Part shown: positions 51,157 to 59,652 of the stretch, piece by piece
Numbering within the stretch: position 1 is the first letter of the stretch
Layout of the letters: the number at the start of each line of letters is the position of its first letter
Origin: Streptomyces sp. NRRL F-6676
GTDB lineage: Bacteria; Actinomycetota; Actinomycetes; Streptomycetales; Streptomycetaceae
Direction: 5' to 3'
DNA length: 59,789 nucleotides
Assembly (NCBI RefSeq): GCF_000725625.1
Contig: NZ_JOHS01000036.1
Location: 1-59,789, forward strand
Made by a program: the position numbers and the translations under genes
Notes under the pieces: generated by a model
Told to the model about the DNA's origin: nothing
The model's input: the letters and a program-made list of their open reading frames with translations, nothing else
Databases searched by the model: none

Positions 51157-52236
51157 CTACCGTACGGGGGCACCGCGCCCCAATTCCCGGCCCTGGCCGG
51201 CCACCGCGGTCCCCGCCTCCGGCGGCATGTTGTACGGCGTCACCACCTGGATCGCCGACGGCCGCACGGGCCCGGCCGGCGGCAGCGCCCCGTGGGCGCG
51301 CAGCAGGATCCGGCAGGCCTGGCGCATGTCCTGGCGCAGGTCGTGGTGGAGGACGGCGGAGAGCCGGTGCGCGGCCAGCAGCCGGGTGTTGTCCTGGTCG
51401 AGGTCGTGCGCGACGAACACCGCGCACTCGCGGCCCACCGCCTCGAACGCCTTCAGCGTCGCCACATTGCCGCCACCGATCGAGTAGACGGCGCGGATCC
51501 CGGGATCGCGGGCGAGCGCGTCGAGGACGAGATGGTACTGGGCGGCGTCGAGCCCCTGCCCCTCGTCGATCTCCACGAGCGCGCGGCGGGGCCGCAGGCT
51601 GCGCAGGGTGCTGCGGAAGCCCATCTCGCGCTCCTCCTCGTTGCGCATGAAGCCGCTGCTCAGGCTGATCAGCACGCTGCCGGGGCGGTCGCCGAGCCAC
51701 TGGGCGGTGAGATACGCGGCCGTGGCGCCGGCCGCCCGGTTGTCGATGCCGACGTAGGCGAGACGGCCGCCGGCGGGCAGGTCGGTGGCGAGGGTGACCA
51801 CCGGGACACCGGCCGCGGTGAGCCGGCCGACGGCGGCGGTGACCTCCGGCACATCGGGTGCCTTGAGCAGCACGCCCTGCGAGCCGCGCCGGGCGATCCG
51901 GTCCAGGGTGGCGACGAGGCCGTCCACCGGGCCGGTCTCGCGCAGATGGAAGCGGCAGCGCAGCACGGTCGGCTGGAGCAGCGGCAGTTCGGCCTCCAGG
52001 GCGCCGCGCACGGCGGAGGAGAACCGTTCCGGCGCCTGCATCACGATGTCGATCATGAAGGTGCGGCCGACGAGGCCGACCTGCGTCTGCTGCCGGTCGA
52101 GTTCGGCGATGGCCCGGTGCACCTCACGCGCGGTGCCGGGGCGCACTCCTCCGCGTTCGTTGAGGACGCGGTCGACGGTGGCCTCGCTGAGCCCGGCCTG
52201 GCGGGCTATCTCGCGCAGCGGGTACGGGTGGGCCAT
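51157..52236 (-). CDS. LacI-family transcriptional regulator
   Basis: This 359-residue protein has an N-terminal LacI helix-turn-helix (YPLREIARQAGLSEATVDRVLNERGGVRPGTAREV) and a periplasmic-binding-protein-like sugar domain (VGIDNRAAGATAAYLTAQWLG, VYSIGGGNVATLKAFE). GGGAG precedes the ATG at 52236. It is divergent from the dioxygenase-dehydrogenase pair with a 140-bp gap and probably represses it until a sugar or inositol-like ligand binds. Confidence 0.9.
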   Translation of the reverse strand: MAHPYPLREIARQAGLSEATVDRVLNERGGVRPGTAREVHRAIAELDRQQTQVGLVGRTFMIDIVMQAPERFSSAVRGALEAELPLLQPTVLRCRFHLRETGPVDGLVATLDRIARRGSQGVLLKAPDVPEVTAAVGRLTAAGVPVVTLATDLPAGGRLAYVGIDNRAAGATAAYLTAQWLGDRPGSVLISLSSGFMRNEEEREMGFRSTLRSLRPRRALVEIDEGQGLDAAQYHLVLDALARDPGIRAVYSIGGGNVATLKAFEAVGRECAVFVAHDLDQDNTRLLAAHRLSAVLHHDLRQDMRQACRILLRAHGALPPAGPVRPSAIQVVTPYNMPPEAGTAVAGQGRELGRGAPVR

Positions 52237-52376
52237 GTCAGGGGTCTCCCGGGGGTTCTTCTCGGGGTCGGCTGAGGGGTTTTTGAGGGTTCTCTGCTGG
52301 TTGTCCGAGGGGTCCGCGCTCCTCAGAATGGCAGTGATCGGGCGTTCCGTCGCCCCTCGGCCAGGAAAGGACGCCG

Positions 52377-53549
52377 ATGTCCCACGCCACCCCCGTGCGC
52401 AGCTCATGGCTGTCCGAGCAGGACTGCGACCTCGACGCCTTCCGTGCCCTGGTGGAGCGCACCACCGACCCGGCCGACCATCCGCACGCCGCCGAGGTGG
52501 CGCACAACGTCCTCTTCTACGACGGCGGCCGGCTGCGCGCGGCCGGCGAAGCCGAGCGGCGGTCGGTGGCGGAGGAGGTGGTGCGCGCGCTGACCGACGG
52601 TCCCGGGGTGGCCGTCTTCCGCGGCGCCTTCCCCGACCCCGGCGTCGTGGACCGGGCCACCGCGGCCTTCGAGACGCTGATAGCCGCACAGCGCGCGGCC
52701 GGCACACCTGCGGGCGACCACTTCGCCGCGCCGGGCACCAACGACCGGGTGTGGAACGCGCTGGAGAAGCTGGCGCGGCAGGACCCGGAGGTGTTCGCGG
52801 ACTACTACGCCAACGAGGTCGTGGCGCTGGTCTGCGAGGCGTGGCTGGGCCCCGGCTACCAGATCACCTCGCAGATCAACCAGGTCAACCCCGGCGGCGC
52901 CGCCCAGTCCCCGCACCGGGACTACCACCTGGGCTTCCTGTCGGCGCGGGCGGCGGCCGCGTACCCGGCGCACGTCCACCGGCTCTCCCCGGTGCTGACG
53001 CTCCAGGGCGCGGTGGCGCACTGCGACATGCCGGTCGAGTCGGGGCCGACGCTCTATCTGCCGTACTCGCACGGCTACGAGCCGGGCTATCTGGCCTGGC
53101 GGCTGCCGGAGTTCCGCGCCTATTTCGACGCGCACCACGTGCAGCTGCCGCTGGCCAAGGGGGACGCGGTCTTCTTCAACCCGGCGCTGTTCCACGCGGC
53201 GGGCGCCAACCGCTCGGCGGACGTCCGGCGGATGGCCAACCTGTTGCAGATCTCGTCGGCGTTCGGCCGGGCGATGGAGAGAGTGGACCGCGAGGCCGTG
53301 GTGAACGCCGTCTATCCGGTGCTGCTGAGGCGGAAGGCCGGGGGCGCGGGCGAGGAGTGGCTGGACCGGGTGGTCGCCGCCTGTGCCGAGGGCTACCCCT
53401 TTCCCACCGACCTGGACCTCGACCCGCCGGTGGACGGCCTGGCCCCGCCCTCGCAGGCGGATCTCGTACGGCGCGCGGTGCGCGAGGAGTGGCCGGCGGA
53501 GGCGCTGCGCGAGGCGCTGACGGCGGCCGCCGGGCGCCGCAGGAGCTGA
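52377..53549 (+). CDS. Phytanoyl-CoA dioxygenase-family protein
   Basis: This 390-residue Fe(II)/2-oxoglutarate dioxygenase is of the PhyH type. The iron ligands are H180 and D182 in SPHRDYH and H273 in NPALFHAAGANRS, with R279 likely holding 2-oxoglutarate. The start at 52377 has GGAAAGGA upstream. It is followed after 220 bp by a Gfo/Idh/MocA dehydrogenase and is divergent from a LacI regulator, so it probably hydroxylates a polyol, sugar or sugar-derived compound. The exact substrate is unknown. Confidence 0.85.
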   Translation: MSHATPVRSSWLSEQDCDLDAFRALVERTTDPADHPHAAEVAHNVLFYDGGRLRAAGEAERRSVAEEVVRALTDGPGVAVFRGAFPDPGVVDRATAAFETLIAAQRAAGTPAGDHFAAPGTNDRVWNALEKLARQDPEVFADYYANEVVALVCEAWLGPGYQITSQINQVNPGGAAQSPHRDYHLGFLSARAAAAYPAHVHRLSPVLTLQGAVAHCDMPVESGPTLYLPYSHGYEPGYLAWRLPEFRAYFDAHHVQLPLAKGDAVFFNPALFHAAGANRSADVRRMANLLQISSAFGRAMERVDREAVVNAVYPVLLRRKAGGAGEEWLDRVVAACAEGYPFPTDLDLDPPVDGLAPPSQADLVRRAVREEWPAEALREALTAAAGRRRS

Positions 53550-53769
53550 CCGGGCCGCGCGACCGGCCGCCGCCCGGAGCCGGGCAAGGACGCGGCGAGG
53601 CAGACGAGGACCTGGCGGCCGGGCCCGCCTCGCGGGGCGCGCTGCCCGACACCACCACCCGAACCGTGCGCCGTCATCGGCGGACAGGACTGACGTACGG
53701 TCCGGCCGGGGCCCGAAACGGGACACGGCCGGCCCCGAGCACGACCGAGAACGAAACGAAAGGCAGCAC

Positions 53770-54792
53770 ATGCGCATCGGCATCATGGGGCTCGGACGGA
53801 TCGGCGCGTTCCACGCCGAGACCCTCTCCGCCCTCCCGGTGGTCGACTCCCTCGTGGTCACCGACCCGTTCACGGAGGCCGCCAAGCGGGCCGCGGAACG
53901 GTTCGGCGCGGAGGTGGCGGATTCGCCGGAGGCCGTCCTGGCGGCCGGCGTGGACGGCGTGGTGATCGCCGCGGCCACCGACGCCCACCCGGAACTGCTC
54001 CTGGCCGCGGTGCGGGCCGGGGTGCCCGTCTTCTGCGAGAAGCCGGTGGCCCGCACCATGCGGGAGGGCACGGAGGTCCTCGCGGCGGTCCGGGACAGCG
54101 GTGTGGAGATCCAGATCGGCTACAACCGCCGCTTCGACGCCGGTTTCACCGCCGCCCGGGAGGCGGTGCGCGCCGGCGAGCTGGGCCCGCTACACACGGT
54201 ACGGTCCACGACGCTGGACCCGGCGCCGCCGCCGGCCGCGTACATCGCCGCGTCCGGCGGCATCTTCCGCGACTGCGCGGTGCACGACTTCGACATCATC
54301 CGCTGGGTGACCGGCCGCGAGGTCACCGAGGTGTACGCCACCGGCGGCAACCGGGGCGCCGAGTTCATCAAGGAGGCGGGCGACGCGGACACCACGGGCG
54401 CGCTGCTCACCCTGGACGACGGCACGATCGCCGTGGTGTCCAACAGCCGCCACAACGCCCGGGGTTACGACGTCCGCATGGAGCTGCACGGCTTCAACGA
54501 CAGCATCGCGGTCGGCCTGGAGGACCGGCTGCCGCTGCGCTCGGTGGAGCCGGGGGTGACGTTCCCGTCGGGGCTGCCGTACGACTTCTTCATGGACCGC
54601 TTCACCGCCGCCTACCGGAGCGAACTGGCCGCGTTCACCGAGGTGGTGGCCGGCCGGCGGTCCTCACCGTGCACGGTGGCGGACGCGCTGGAGGCCGGCT
54701 GGATCGCGGAGGCGTGCACGCTGTCGCTGGCCGAGCACCGGCCGGTCACGATCGCGGAGGTGCGCCGGGAGTCGGGACAGCAGGAGTCTTAG
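53770..54792 (+). CDS. Gfo/Idh/MocA-family oxidoreductase (inositol dehydrogenase-like)
   Basis: This 340-residue NAD(P)-dependent dehydrogenase has a Rossmann GLGRIGAFHAETL near residue 8, the conserved CEKPVA with catalytic Lys, and GGIFRDCAVHDFDIIRWVTG with the HDxD motif typical of the inositol 2-dehydrogenase group. It could act on myo-inositol or a related cyclitol or sugar. Its last 47 bp overlap the end of the opposing acidic-repeat gene. Confidence 0.87.
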   Translation: MRIGIMGLGRIGAFHAETLSALPVVDSLVVTDPFTEAAKRAAERFGAEVADSPEAVLAAGVDGVVIAAATDAHPELLLAAVRAGVPVFCEKPVARTMREGTEVLAAVRDSGVEIQIGYNRRFDAGFTAAREAVRAGELGPLHTVRSTTLDPAPPPAAYIAASGGIFRDCAVHDFDIIRWVTGREVTEVYATGGNRGAEFIKEAGDADTTGALLTLDDGTIAVVSNSRHNARGYDVRMELHGFNDSIAVGLEDRLPLRSVEPGVTFPSGLPYDFFMDRFTAAYRSELAAFTEVVAGRRSSPCTVADALEAGWIAEACTLSLAEHRPVTIAEVRRESGQQES

Positions 54793-56134
54793 CCGCAGGA
54801 GACGCAGCGGCGGGTGCGGCGGCGGCCTCCTCGGGAGCCGCCTGGGCGGGGACCCCGGGAGCCGCCTGGGGCTGGGGAATGGCCGCGGGGGCGGGCTGTG
54901 CAGTCGCCCCGTGGGTGGCCGCCGCCGCGCCGCGCAGGGCGGTGATGCAGCTGCCGATGGCCTGCTGGAGCTCCTCCAGACGGGTCAGCATGTCGTCCTC
55001 GTAGAGCGTGCTCAGCTCCTCCGCGTCGTCGAAGGTGAGTTCCTCGAAGACCTTCGTGGCCTTCTGGAGGCTGCTGTAGAACTTGGTGCGGCGCTCGGTG
55101 AGGTGCAGCTCGGGGTCGGCCTCGACGGTCTGGACGACGAGTTCGCGGACGGTGTCGTAGGCCTCGGAGGCCCACTGCCCGGCGTCCTCGTCGTCGTCCA
55201 GCTCGTCGAGCAGGGACAGGTGACGCTCGGCCTCCACGCGCAGCTGGGCCGGGGCCTCGATGGTCTGCCCGGCGGGCGTCCTGACCTGGCCCTCCTCGGC
55301 GATCCGGCGGACGTAGCCGATGCGGCCCGCGACCTGGTTCTCGGTGGCGACGGCCTTCTTCAGCTCGTCGGTGCGGGCGATGTCGCGGGCCAGTTCGGTC
55401 TGGAGCGCGGGGTCCTCGCGCAGCCGGTCGAGGAGGGCGGCGCGTGCGGTGTGCGCGGTGGCCGGGTCGGCGAGGATCGCGGCCCGCAGCGCGGTGGGGT
55501 TCTCGGCGACCTCCAGGGCCTTGGTGGGCCGGATGCCCTCCGCCTCGGCGGCGGCGGTGATCGCGGTGCCGCGCACGGAGCCGGCGCTGTTGCGGGAGCT
55601 GTAGTAGGCGGCCCAGGCGTCGGCGTCGGGCAGGTCGATCTCCTGGCCGGGGGTGAGCGCCTCGAACTGCGGGACGAGTCCGTCGTCGGCGGCCATGTCC
55701 CACGCCTTGTAGTGGCGCATGACCCGCTCCGGCGAGCATCCGGCCAGCTCGGCGAACCGCTTCGCGGACACCTTCGGGGTCTCCCCGGCCGGCTGCCCGC
55801 CGGGCCGGACACTGCGGGCGACCTTCAGCGCGAAGGCCCAGCCGCCGGTACGGGCGTACTCCCCGAAGTCGCGGGCGTCCCGCAGCACGGACTCGGGCAC
55901 GTCGACGGGGCCGCCGGCCTCCGCGTCGTCGACCGGCTCCGCGTCGTCGACCGGCTCCGCGTCGTCGACCGCCTCCGGATCGTCGGCCGGCTCGGCGTCA
56001 CCGGCCGCTTCCGCGGCGCCGGCCACCCCGGTCCCGTCGGCCGCCTCCGCGGCGGGTTCCACCCAGACGCCCCCGCCGAGGAGGGCGTCCTCGGCCGCTT
56101 CGACCCCGGCGGTCTCGGACGTCACCGATGTCAT
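54746..56134 (-). CDS. Acidic-repeat protein of unknown function
   Basis: This 462-residue soluble protein starts at ATG 56134, chosen because GGAGAG lies 5 bases upstream. An acidic N-terminal region (residues about 25-75) contains repeats of EPVDDA and is encoded by 18-bp tandem repeats (55921-55992). The centre (about 90-380) is helix-rich and includes VSAKRFAELAGCSPERVMRHYKAWDMAA, which looks like a helix-turn-helix, and RVEAERHLSLLDELDDDEDAG. The tail is Ala/Pro-rich. It resembles a streptomycete hypothetical family; a DNA-binding or partition-associated role is possible but unproven. Confidence 0.65.
   Translation of the reverse strand: MTSVTSETAGVEAAEDALLGGGVWVEPAAEAADGTGVAGAAEAAGDAEPADDPEAVDDAEPVDDAEPVDDAEAGGPVDVPESVLRDARDFGEYARTGGWAFALKVARSVRPGGQPAGETPKVSAKRFAELAGCSPERVMRHYKAWDMAADDGLVPQFEALTPGQEIDLPDADAWAAYYSSRNSAGSVRGTAITAAAEAEGIRPTKALEVAENPTALRAAILADPATAHTARAALLDRLREDPALQTELARDIARTDELKKAVATENQVAGRIGYVRRIAEEGQVRTPAGQTIEAPAQLRVEAERHLSLLDELDDDEDAGQWASEAYDTVRELVVQTVEADPELHLTERRTKFYSSLQKATKVFEELTFDDAEELSTLYEDDMLTRLEELQQAIGSCITALRGAAAATHGATAQPAPAAIPQPQAAPGVPAQAAPEEAAAAPAAASPAAKTPAVPTPGAPPRS
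55921..55992. repeat. 18-bp tandem repeat in the acidic-repeat gene
   Basis: Units of CCGCGTCGTCGACCGGCT occur at 55921, 55939 and 55957, with a degenerate fourth at 55975. On the minus strand they encode EPVDDA. They indicate slippage-prone coding DNA. Confidence 0.8.
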
Positions 56135-56175
56135 GATCGACTCTCCAGGCACTGACGCCACCCCAGGCACTCTCG

Positions 56176-56211
56176 TCTCGAACATCTCGAACATCTCGAA
56201 CGTCTCGAAGG
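56176..56211. repeat. 9-bp tandem repeats before the acidic-repeat gene
   Basis: TCTCGAACA occurs twice, then TCTCGAACG and TCTCGAAGG, in a head-to-tail row 42 bp upstream of the ATG of the acidic-repeat gene. They may be binding sites or slippage remnants. Confidence 0.6.
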
Positions 56212-56469
56212 TTCCGAAGTCAGCAGCCTAGTACCCCGGCCGGGACGGCCCGGCCCGCGGCAAAGCGGTCCGCTATTCGGCGTCACTATCTCTCCCGCCA
56301 TACACAGATATTCCTGAAAGCGCACGCAATTACCGGTCCACACATTCCCGGCGCTTTATCTTGAGCGGGATTTGAGCATGTCCGACGACCGATCCGGAAA
56401 CACTGAGAAATTGGGTCGCCCAAAGGATCAGCCCGAAAGCCGTTGACATATCTCCGCGCTGGAGGCTTC

Positions 56470-57525
56470 ATGTCGGAAAAGAATGGCTGGAATCGAATAC
56501 AACCGGTCACCGAACCGGGCGCGATCATCCATCAATTGGCGCTGAACGAAACGCACCACCCCCCGCTCCCCGCCGTTCTCGACGCCGTACGGGAGACCGC
56601 CGCGCAGGCCCACCGCACGCTGGACGCCCTGGGTACGGGCCTTTCCCGGGCGCTGGGCGAGCACCTCGGCGTACCGGCCGGGGACGTCATGGTCGGGCCC
56701 GGATCCGGGGCCCTGCTGCAACTGCTGTTCAGCACCTTCACGGGGCCCGGAACCCACACGGTGCACGCCTGGCCGTCGTGGGAGGCGTATCCGATGATGG
56801 CCGAAAACGCGGGCTCCTCCGTGGTCCGCGTCCCCCTCGTCGACGAGCGGCACGATCTCGACGCGCTCGCCGCCGCCGTGACCGACGAGACCCGTATGGT
56901 CGTCGTCTGCAATCCGAACAACCCCACCGGCACGGTCGTCCCCCCGGGCACGCTGAAGGCGTTCCTCGATCTGCTGCCCGCGCATGTCGTCGTGGTCCTC
57001 GACGAGGCGTATCTCGACTTCGCCGATCCCGGCAGCACGGACGACGGTGTCGAGCTGTACCGGACCGACGAACGCGTGTGCGTCGTGCGGACGTTCTCCA
57101 AGTCGTACGGACTGCTCAGTCTCCGCGTGGGCTATCTCGTGGCCCACCCCCGTGTCCTGGATCCGATGCGCGGCCAGCAGCTGTTCCTGCGTGTCAGCGC
57201 GCCCGCGCAGGCCGCGGCCGTCGCCGCGCTCGGCGCGCACGCCGAGATCGGACGCCGCTGCCGGGCGACCGCCGCCGAACGCGACCGGCTGCACGAAGTA
57301 CTGACCGGCCAGGGCTGGACCTCCGCCGACAGCCAGGCCAACTTCGTCTGGCTGCCGCTGACCGAGGGCGTCGAGGAACTGACCCAGTTCTGCGCCGACC
57401 ACGGCGTCATGGTCTGCGGCAAACCCGGCGAGGGCGTCCGCGTCACCCTCGCCGAACCGGCGGCCAACGACGCGTTCGCCGCCCTGGCCGCGGAGTTCCG
57501 CGCGGGCACCAGGAGCCCGGCGTGA
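56470..57525 (+). CDS. HisC-like PLP aminotransferase
   Basis: This 351-residue fold-type I aminotransferase starts at ATG 56470 with GGAGG 5 bases upstream. The motifs are VVVCNPNNPTGT, LDEAYLDFAD and TFSKSYGLLSLRVGY with the PLP Lys at about residue 211, as in histidinol-phosphate aminotransferases. It lies next to isoprenoid genes rather than his genes, so it probably serves a specialised pathway. Its stop overlaps the GTG of the next gene by 4 bp. Confidence 0.87.
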   Translation: MSEKNGWNRIQPVTEPGAIIHQLALNETHHPPLPAVLDAVRETAAQAHRTLDALGTGLSRALGEHLGVPAGDVMVGPGSGALLQLLFSTFTGPGTHTVHAWPSWEAYPMMAENAGSSVVRVPLVDERHDLDALAAAVTDETRMVVVCNPNNPTGTVVPPGTLKAFLDLLPAHVVVVLDEAYLDFADPGSTDDGVELYRTDERVCVVRTFSKSYGLLSLRVGYLVAHPRVLDPMRGQQLFLRVSAPAQAAAVAALGAHAEIGRRCRATAAERDRLHEVLTGQGWTSADSQANFVWLPLTEGVEELTQFCADHGVMVCGKPGEGVRVTLAEPAANDAFAALAAEFRAGTRSPA

Positions 57526-58553
57526 ACGCCGGCGGGGCGACACCGTCCCTCGCCCTGCCGCCCCGGGACGCGACCGCGCTGATCGAGCCCACCGTGCGGC
57601 TGCTCCGCGCCGAGCTGGAGCGCCGGTGTCCCGACGGTCTCGGCGGAGTGGACGCGATGGGCCGCTCGGCCCTGCTGCCGCCGGGCAAGCTGCTGCGGCC
57701 GCTGCTGTTCACGGAGTCCGCCGCCGCGGCCGGGATGCGCCGGGAGGACACCCTCGGCGTCGCGCTCGGCATGGAGTTCCTGCATGTCGGCTCGCTCGTC
57801 CACGACGACATCATCGACGGGGACGAGTTACGGCGCGGGCGCCCCTCGGTCGTCGCCCGCCACGGTCTGCCCCACGCGGTCGTCACCGGTGACGCCCTGT
57901 TCATCGGCGCGTTCCGCGCGGTCGCCGAGCGCGCGGGGGCGGGAGTCCCCGGCGACCGGCAGCTGGCCGTGGTGCGCACGCTCGCCGACGCGGGCATCGA
58001 CCTGTGCCGCGGGCAGGTGATGGAGGACGAGGTGCGCGCGGATCCCGGCAGCGGGCTGCGGCACTACCTGACGATGATCGCCCTCAAGACCGGCGCACTG
58101 TTCCGGGCCGCCTGCCTCGGCGGCGCGCAGCTCGCGGGCGCCTCGCCCGCCACGCAGTCGGCGCTCGCCGCCTTCGCCGAGCACCTGGGCCGGGCCTTCC
58201 AGATGGCCGACGACCTGCTGCCGCACACCAGCGACACGGCGACGAGCGGCAAGTCCGTCCTCAGCGACCTCGCCAACGGCCGCCCCACCTTCCCCCTGCT
58301 GCTGTGCTGGGAGGAGGCCGACGACCGGGGCCGCCGGCTGCTGGCCACCGCGCTCGACGGAACCGTGCCCGCCGACGAGGCTCTGGTCACCGTACGGTCC
58401 CTGCTGGCGAGCACCGGTGCGCTGGACCGGGCGCGCGCGGCGACGCTGGCCGAGGGCGAGCGGGCCAAGGAGGCGCTGCTCGGCCTGCCCGCGAGCCGGG
58501 CCCGCGACACGCTCGCGGCGGTGGCCGACCTCTCCGTGTCCCGGGACCGGTGA
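57522..58553 (+). CDS. Polyprenyl diphosphate synthase
   Basis: This 343-residue trans-prenyltransferase has the first Asp-rich motif DDIID at 95-99, preceded by FLHVGSLVH, and GDALF. The second motif region is QMADDLLPHTSD; Pro234 stands where the family normally has the last Asp of DDxxD, though an Asp follows four residues later. It condenses isopentenyl diphosphate with an allylic diphosphate; chain length cannot be told. The start is GTG at 57522, coupled to the aminotransferase stop, with AGGAG upstream. Confidence 0.85.
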   Translation: MNAGGATPSLALPPRDATALIEPTVRLLRAELERRCPDGLGGVDAMGRSALLPPGKLLRPLLFTESAAAAGMRREDTLGVALGMEFLHVGSLVHDDIIDGDELRRGRPSVVARHGLPHAVVTGDALFIGAFRAVAERAGAGVPGDRQLAVVRTLADAGIDLCRGQVMEDEVRADPGSGLRHYLTMIALKTGALFRAACLGGAQLAGASPATQSALAAFAEHLGRAFQMADDLLPHTSDTATSGKSVLSDLANGRPTFPLLLCWEEADDRGRRLLATALDGTVPADEALVTVRSLLASTGALDRARAATLAEGERAKEALLGLPASRARDTLAAVADLSVSRDR

Positions 58554-58556
58554 GCC

Positions 58557-59645
58557 GTGGGATCCGCCGGCGCACCGCCCGCGTCCCCGAGGCGCACGGC
58601 GGTGCGCGCACACCTGGAGACGTGGCGCCCGTACACCCTCTCCTACCCGGGCCTGGTGGGCCTGGCCGGTGCGGCGTCCGGCACCGGCGACCCCACCGCC
58701 GCCGGGGTCCTGGCCGCGTGGCTCTGCCCCACGCTCGCCTGGCTGGGCGGCCACTATCTCGGCGACTACTTCGACCGCGACCTCGACGCGATCGGCAAGC
58801 CGCAACGGCCCCTCCCCTCCGGCCGGCTGTCCGCGGCGACGGCGCGCAACTGCGGGCTGGGGTGCGTCCTGGCCGCCGCGGCCGTCACCGCCGCCGTCGA
58901 CTGGCCCGCCGTCGTGGCGGTGCTGCTCGCGCTCGCGGGGGTCGTGGCCTACAGCCGGCTGCTGAAGGGGCGCGGGCTGCTGGGCAACGCGGTCCGGGGC
59001 CTGCTGACCGCGATGGCCGTCGGCTACGGCGCGGCGGTGAGCGTCCCGCTCGGGGAGCCGCCGTCCTGGCACGTCCTCCCCGTGGCCCTGGCGTTCCTGC
59101 TCCACGACACCGCGTCCAACATCGTCGGCACGCTGCGGGACGCGGAGGCCGACCGGGCGGGCGGCTACCGGACACTGCCGGTGGCGCACGGCCCGGTGGT
59201 GGCCATCCGGACGTCCGCGCTGCTGTACGCCGCCGCGCTGACGGTCACCGCCCTGCACCTGGGCACCGCCGCCCACACCGCCGCCGGTGCCGTCCTCGCC
59301 GGGTGCGCGGCGGCGGCCGGTGCGGCGGCGTTCGTCCCCCTGCTGCGCAGTCCCGCCCCCTCCGCACGCCTGTCCCTGCGCTCCCACGAGGTCCTGGTCG
59401 GCGAACGCCTGACCCTGGCCGCCGCGATCCTCGCATCCGGCTGGGGCCCGGCACCCGCACTGGCCCTCCTGCCGCCCCTCCTCGCGGCCAGCCTGCTGGC
59501 CCAGGCCCGGATGCGCGCGGGGCACGAGTTCCCGGACGGCGACGGTCGGGGCGGGGGTTCGGGCCGCGCAGCGGCGTCCGGTGCGGACCGCGGGGTTCCC
59601 CCGCCCCGTACGTCCCCCTCCCCGCCTCCACGAACGAAGGGCTGA
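58557..59645 (+). CDS. UbiA-family prenyltransferase (SCO3242/EboC-like)
   Basis: This 362-residue membrane protein has about eight helices and two Asp-rich motifs. The first is GDYFDRDLDAIGKPQRPLPSG at 69-89, with Gly69 where most family members have Asn. The second is HDTASNIVGTLRDAEADRAGG. The enzyme transfers a prenyl chain from a diphosphate to an acceptor. It begins 3 bases after the polyprenyl synthase, the likely donor source. The group includes the prenyltransferases of ebo-type clusters. A 45-residue hydrophilic tail follows the last helix. Confidence 0.82.
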   Translation: MGSAGAPPASPRRTAVRAHLETWRPYTLSYPGLVGLAGAASGTGDPTAAGVLAAWLCPTLAWLGGHYLGDYFDRDLDAIGKPQRPLPSGRLSAATARNCGLGCVLAAAAVTAAVDWPAVVAVLLALAGVVAYSRLLKGRGLLGNAVRGLLTAMAVGYGAAVSVPLGEPPSWHVLPVALAFLLHDTASNIVGTLRDAEADRAGGYRTLPVAHGPVVAIRTSALLYAAALTVTALHLGTAAHTAAGAVLAGCAAAAGAAAFVPLLRSPAPSARLSLRSHEVLVGERLTLAAAILASGWGPAPALALLPPLLAASLLAQARMRAGHEFPDGDGRGGGSGRAAASGADRGVPPPRTSPSPPPRTKG

Positions 59646-59652
59646 CCCTCCG

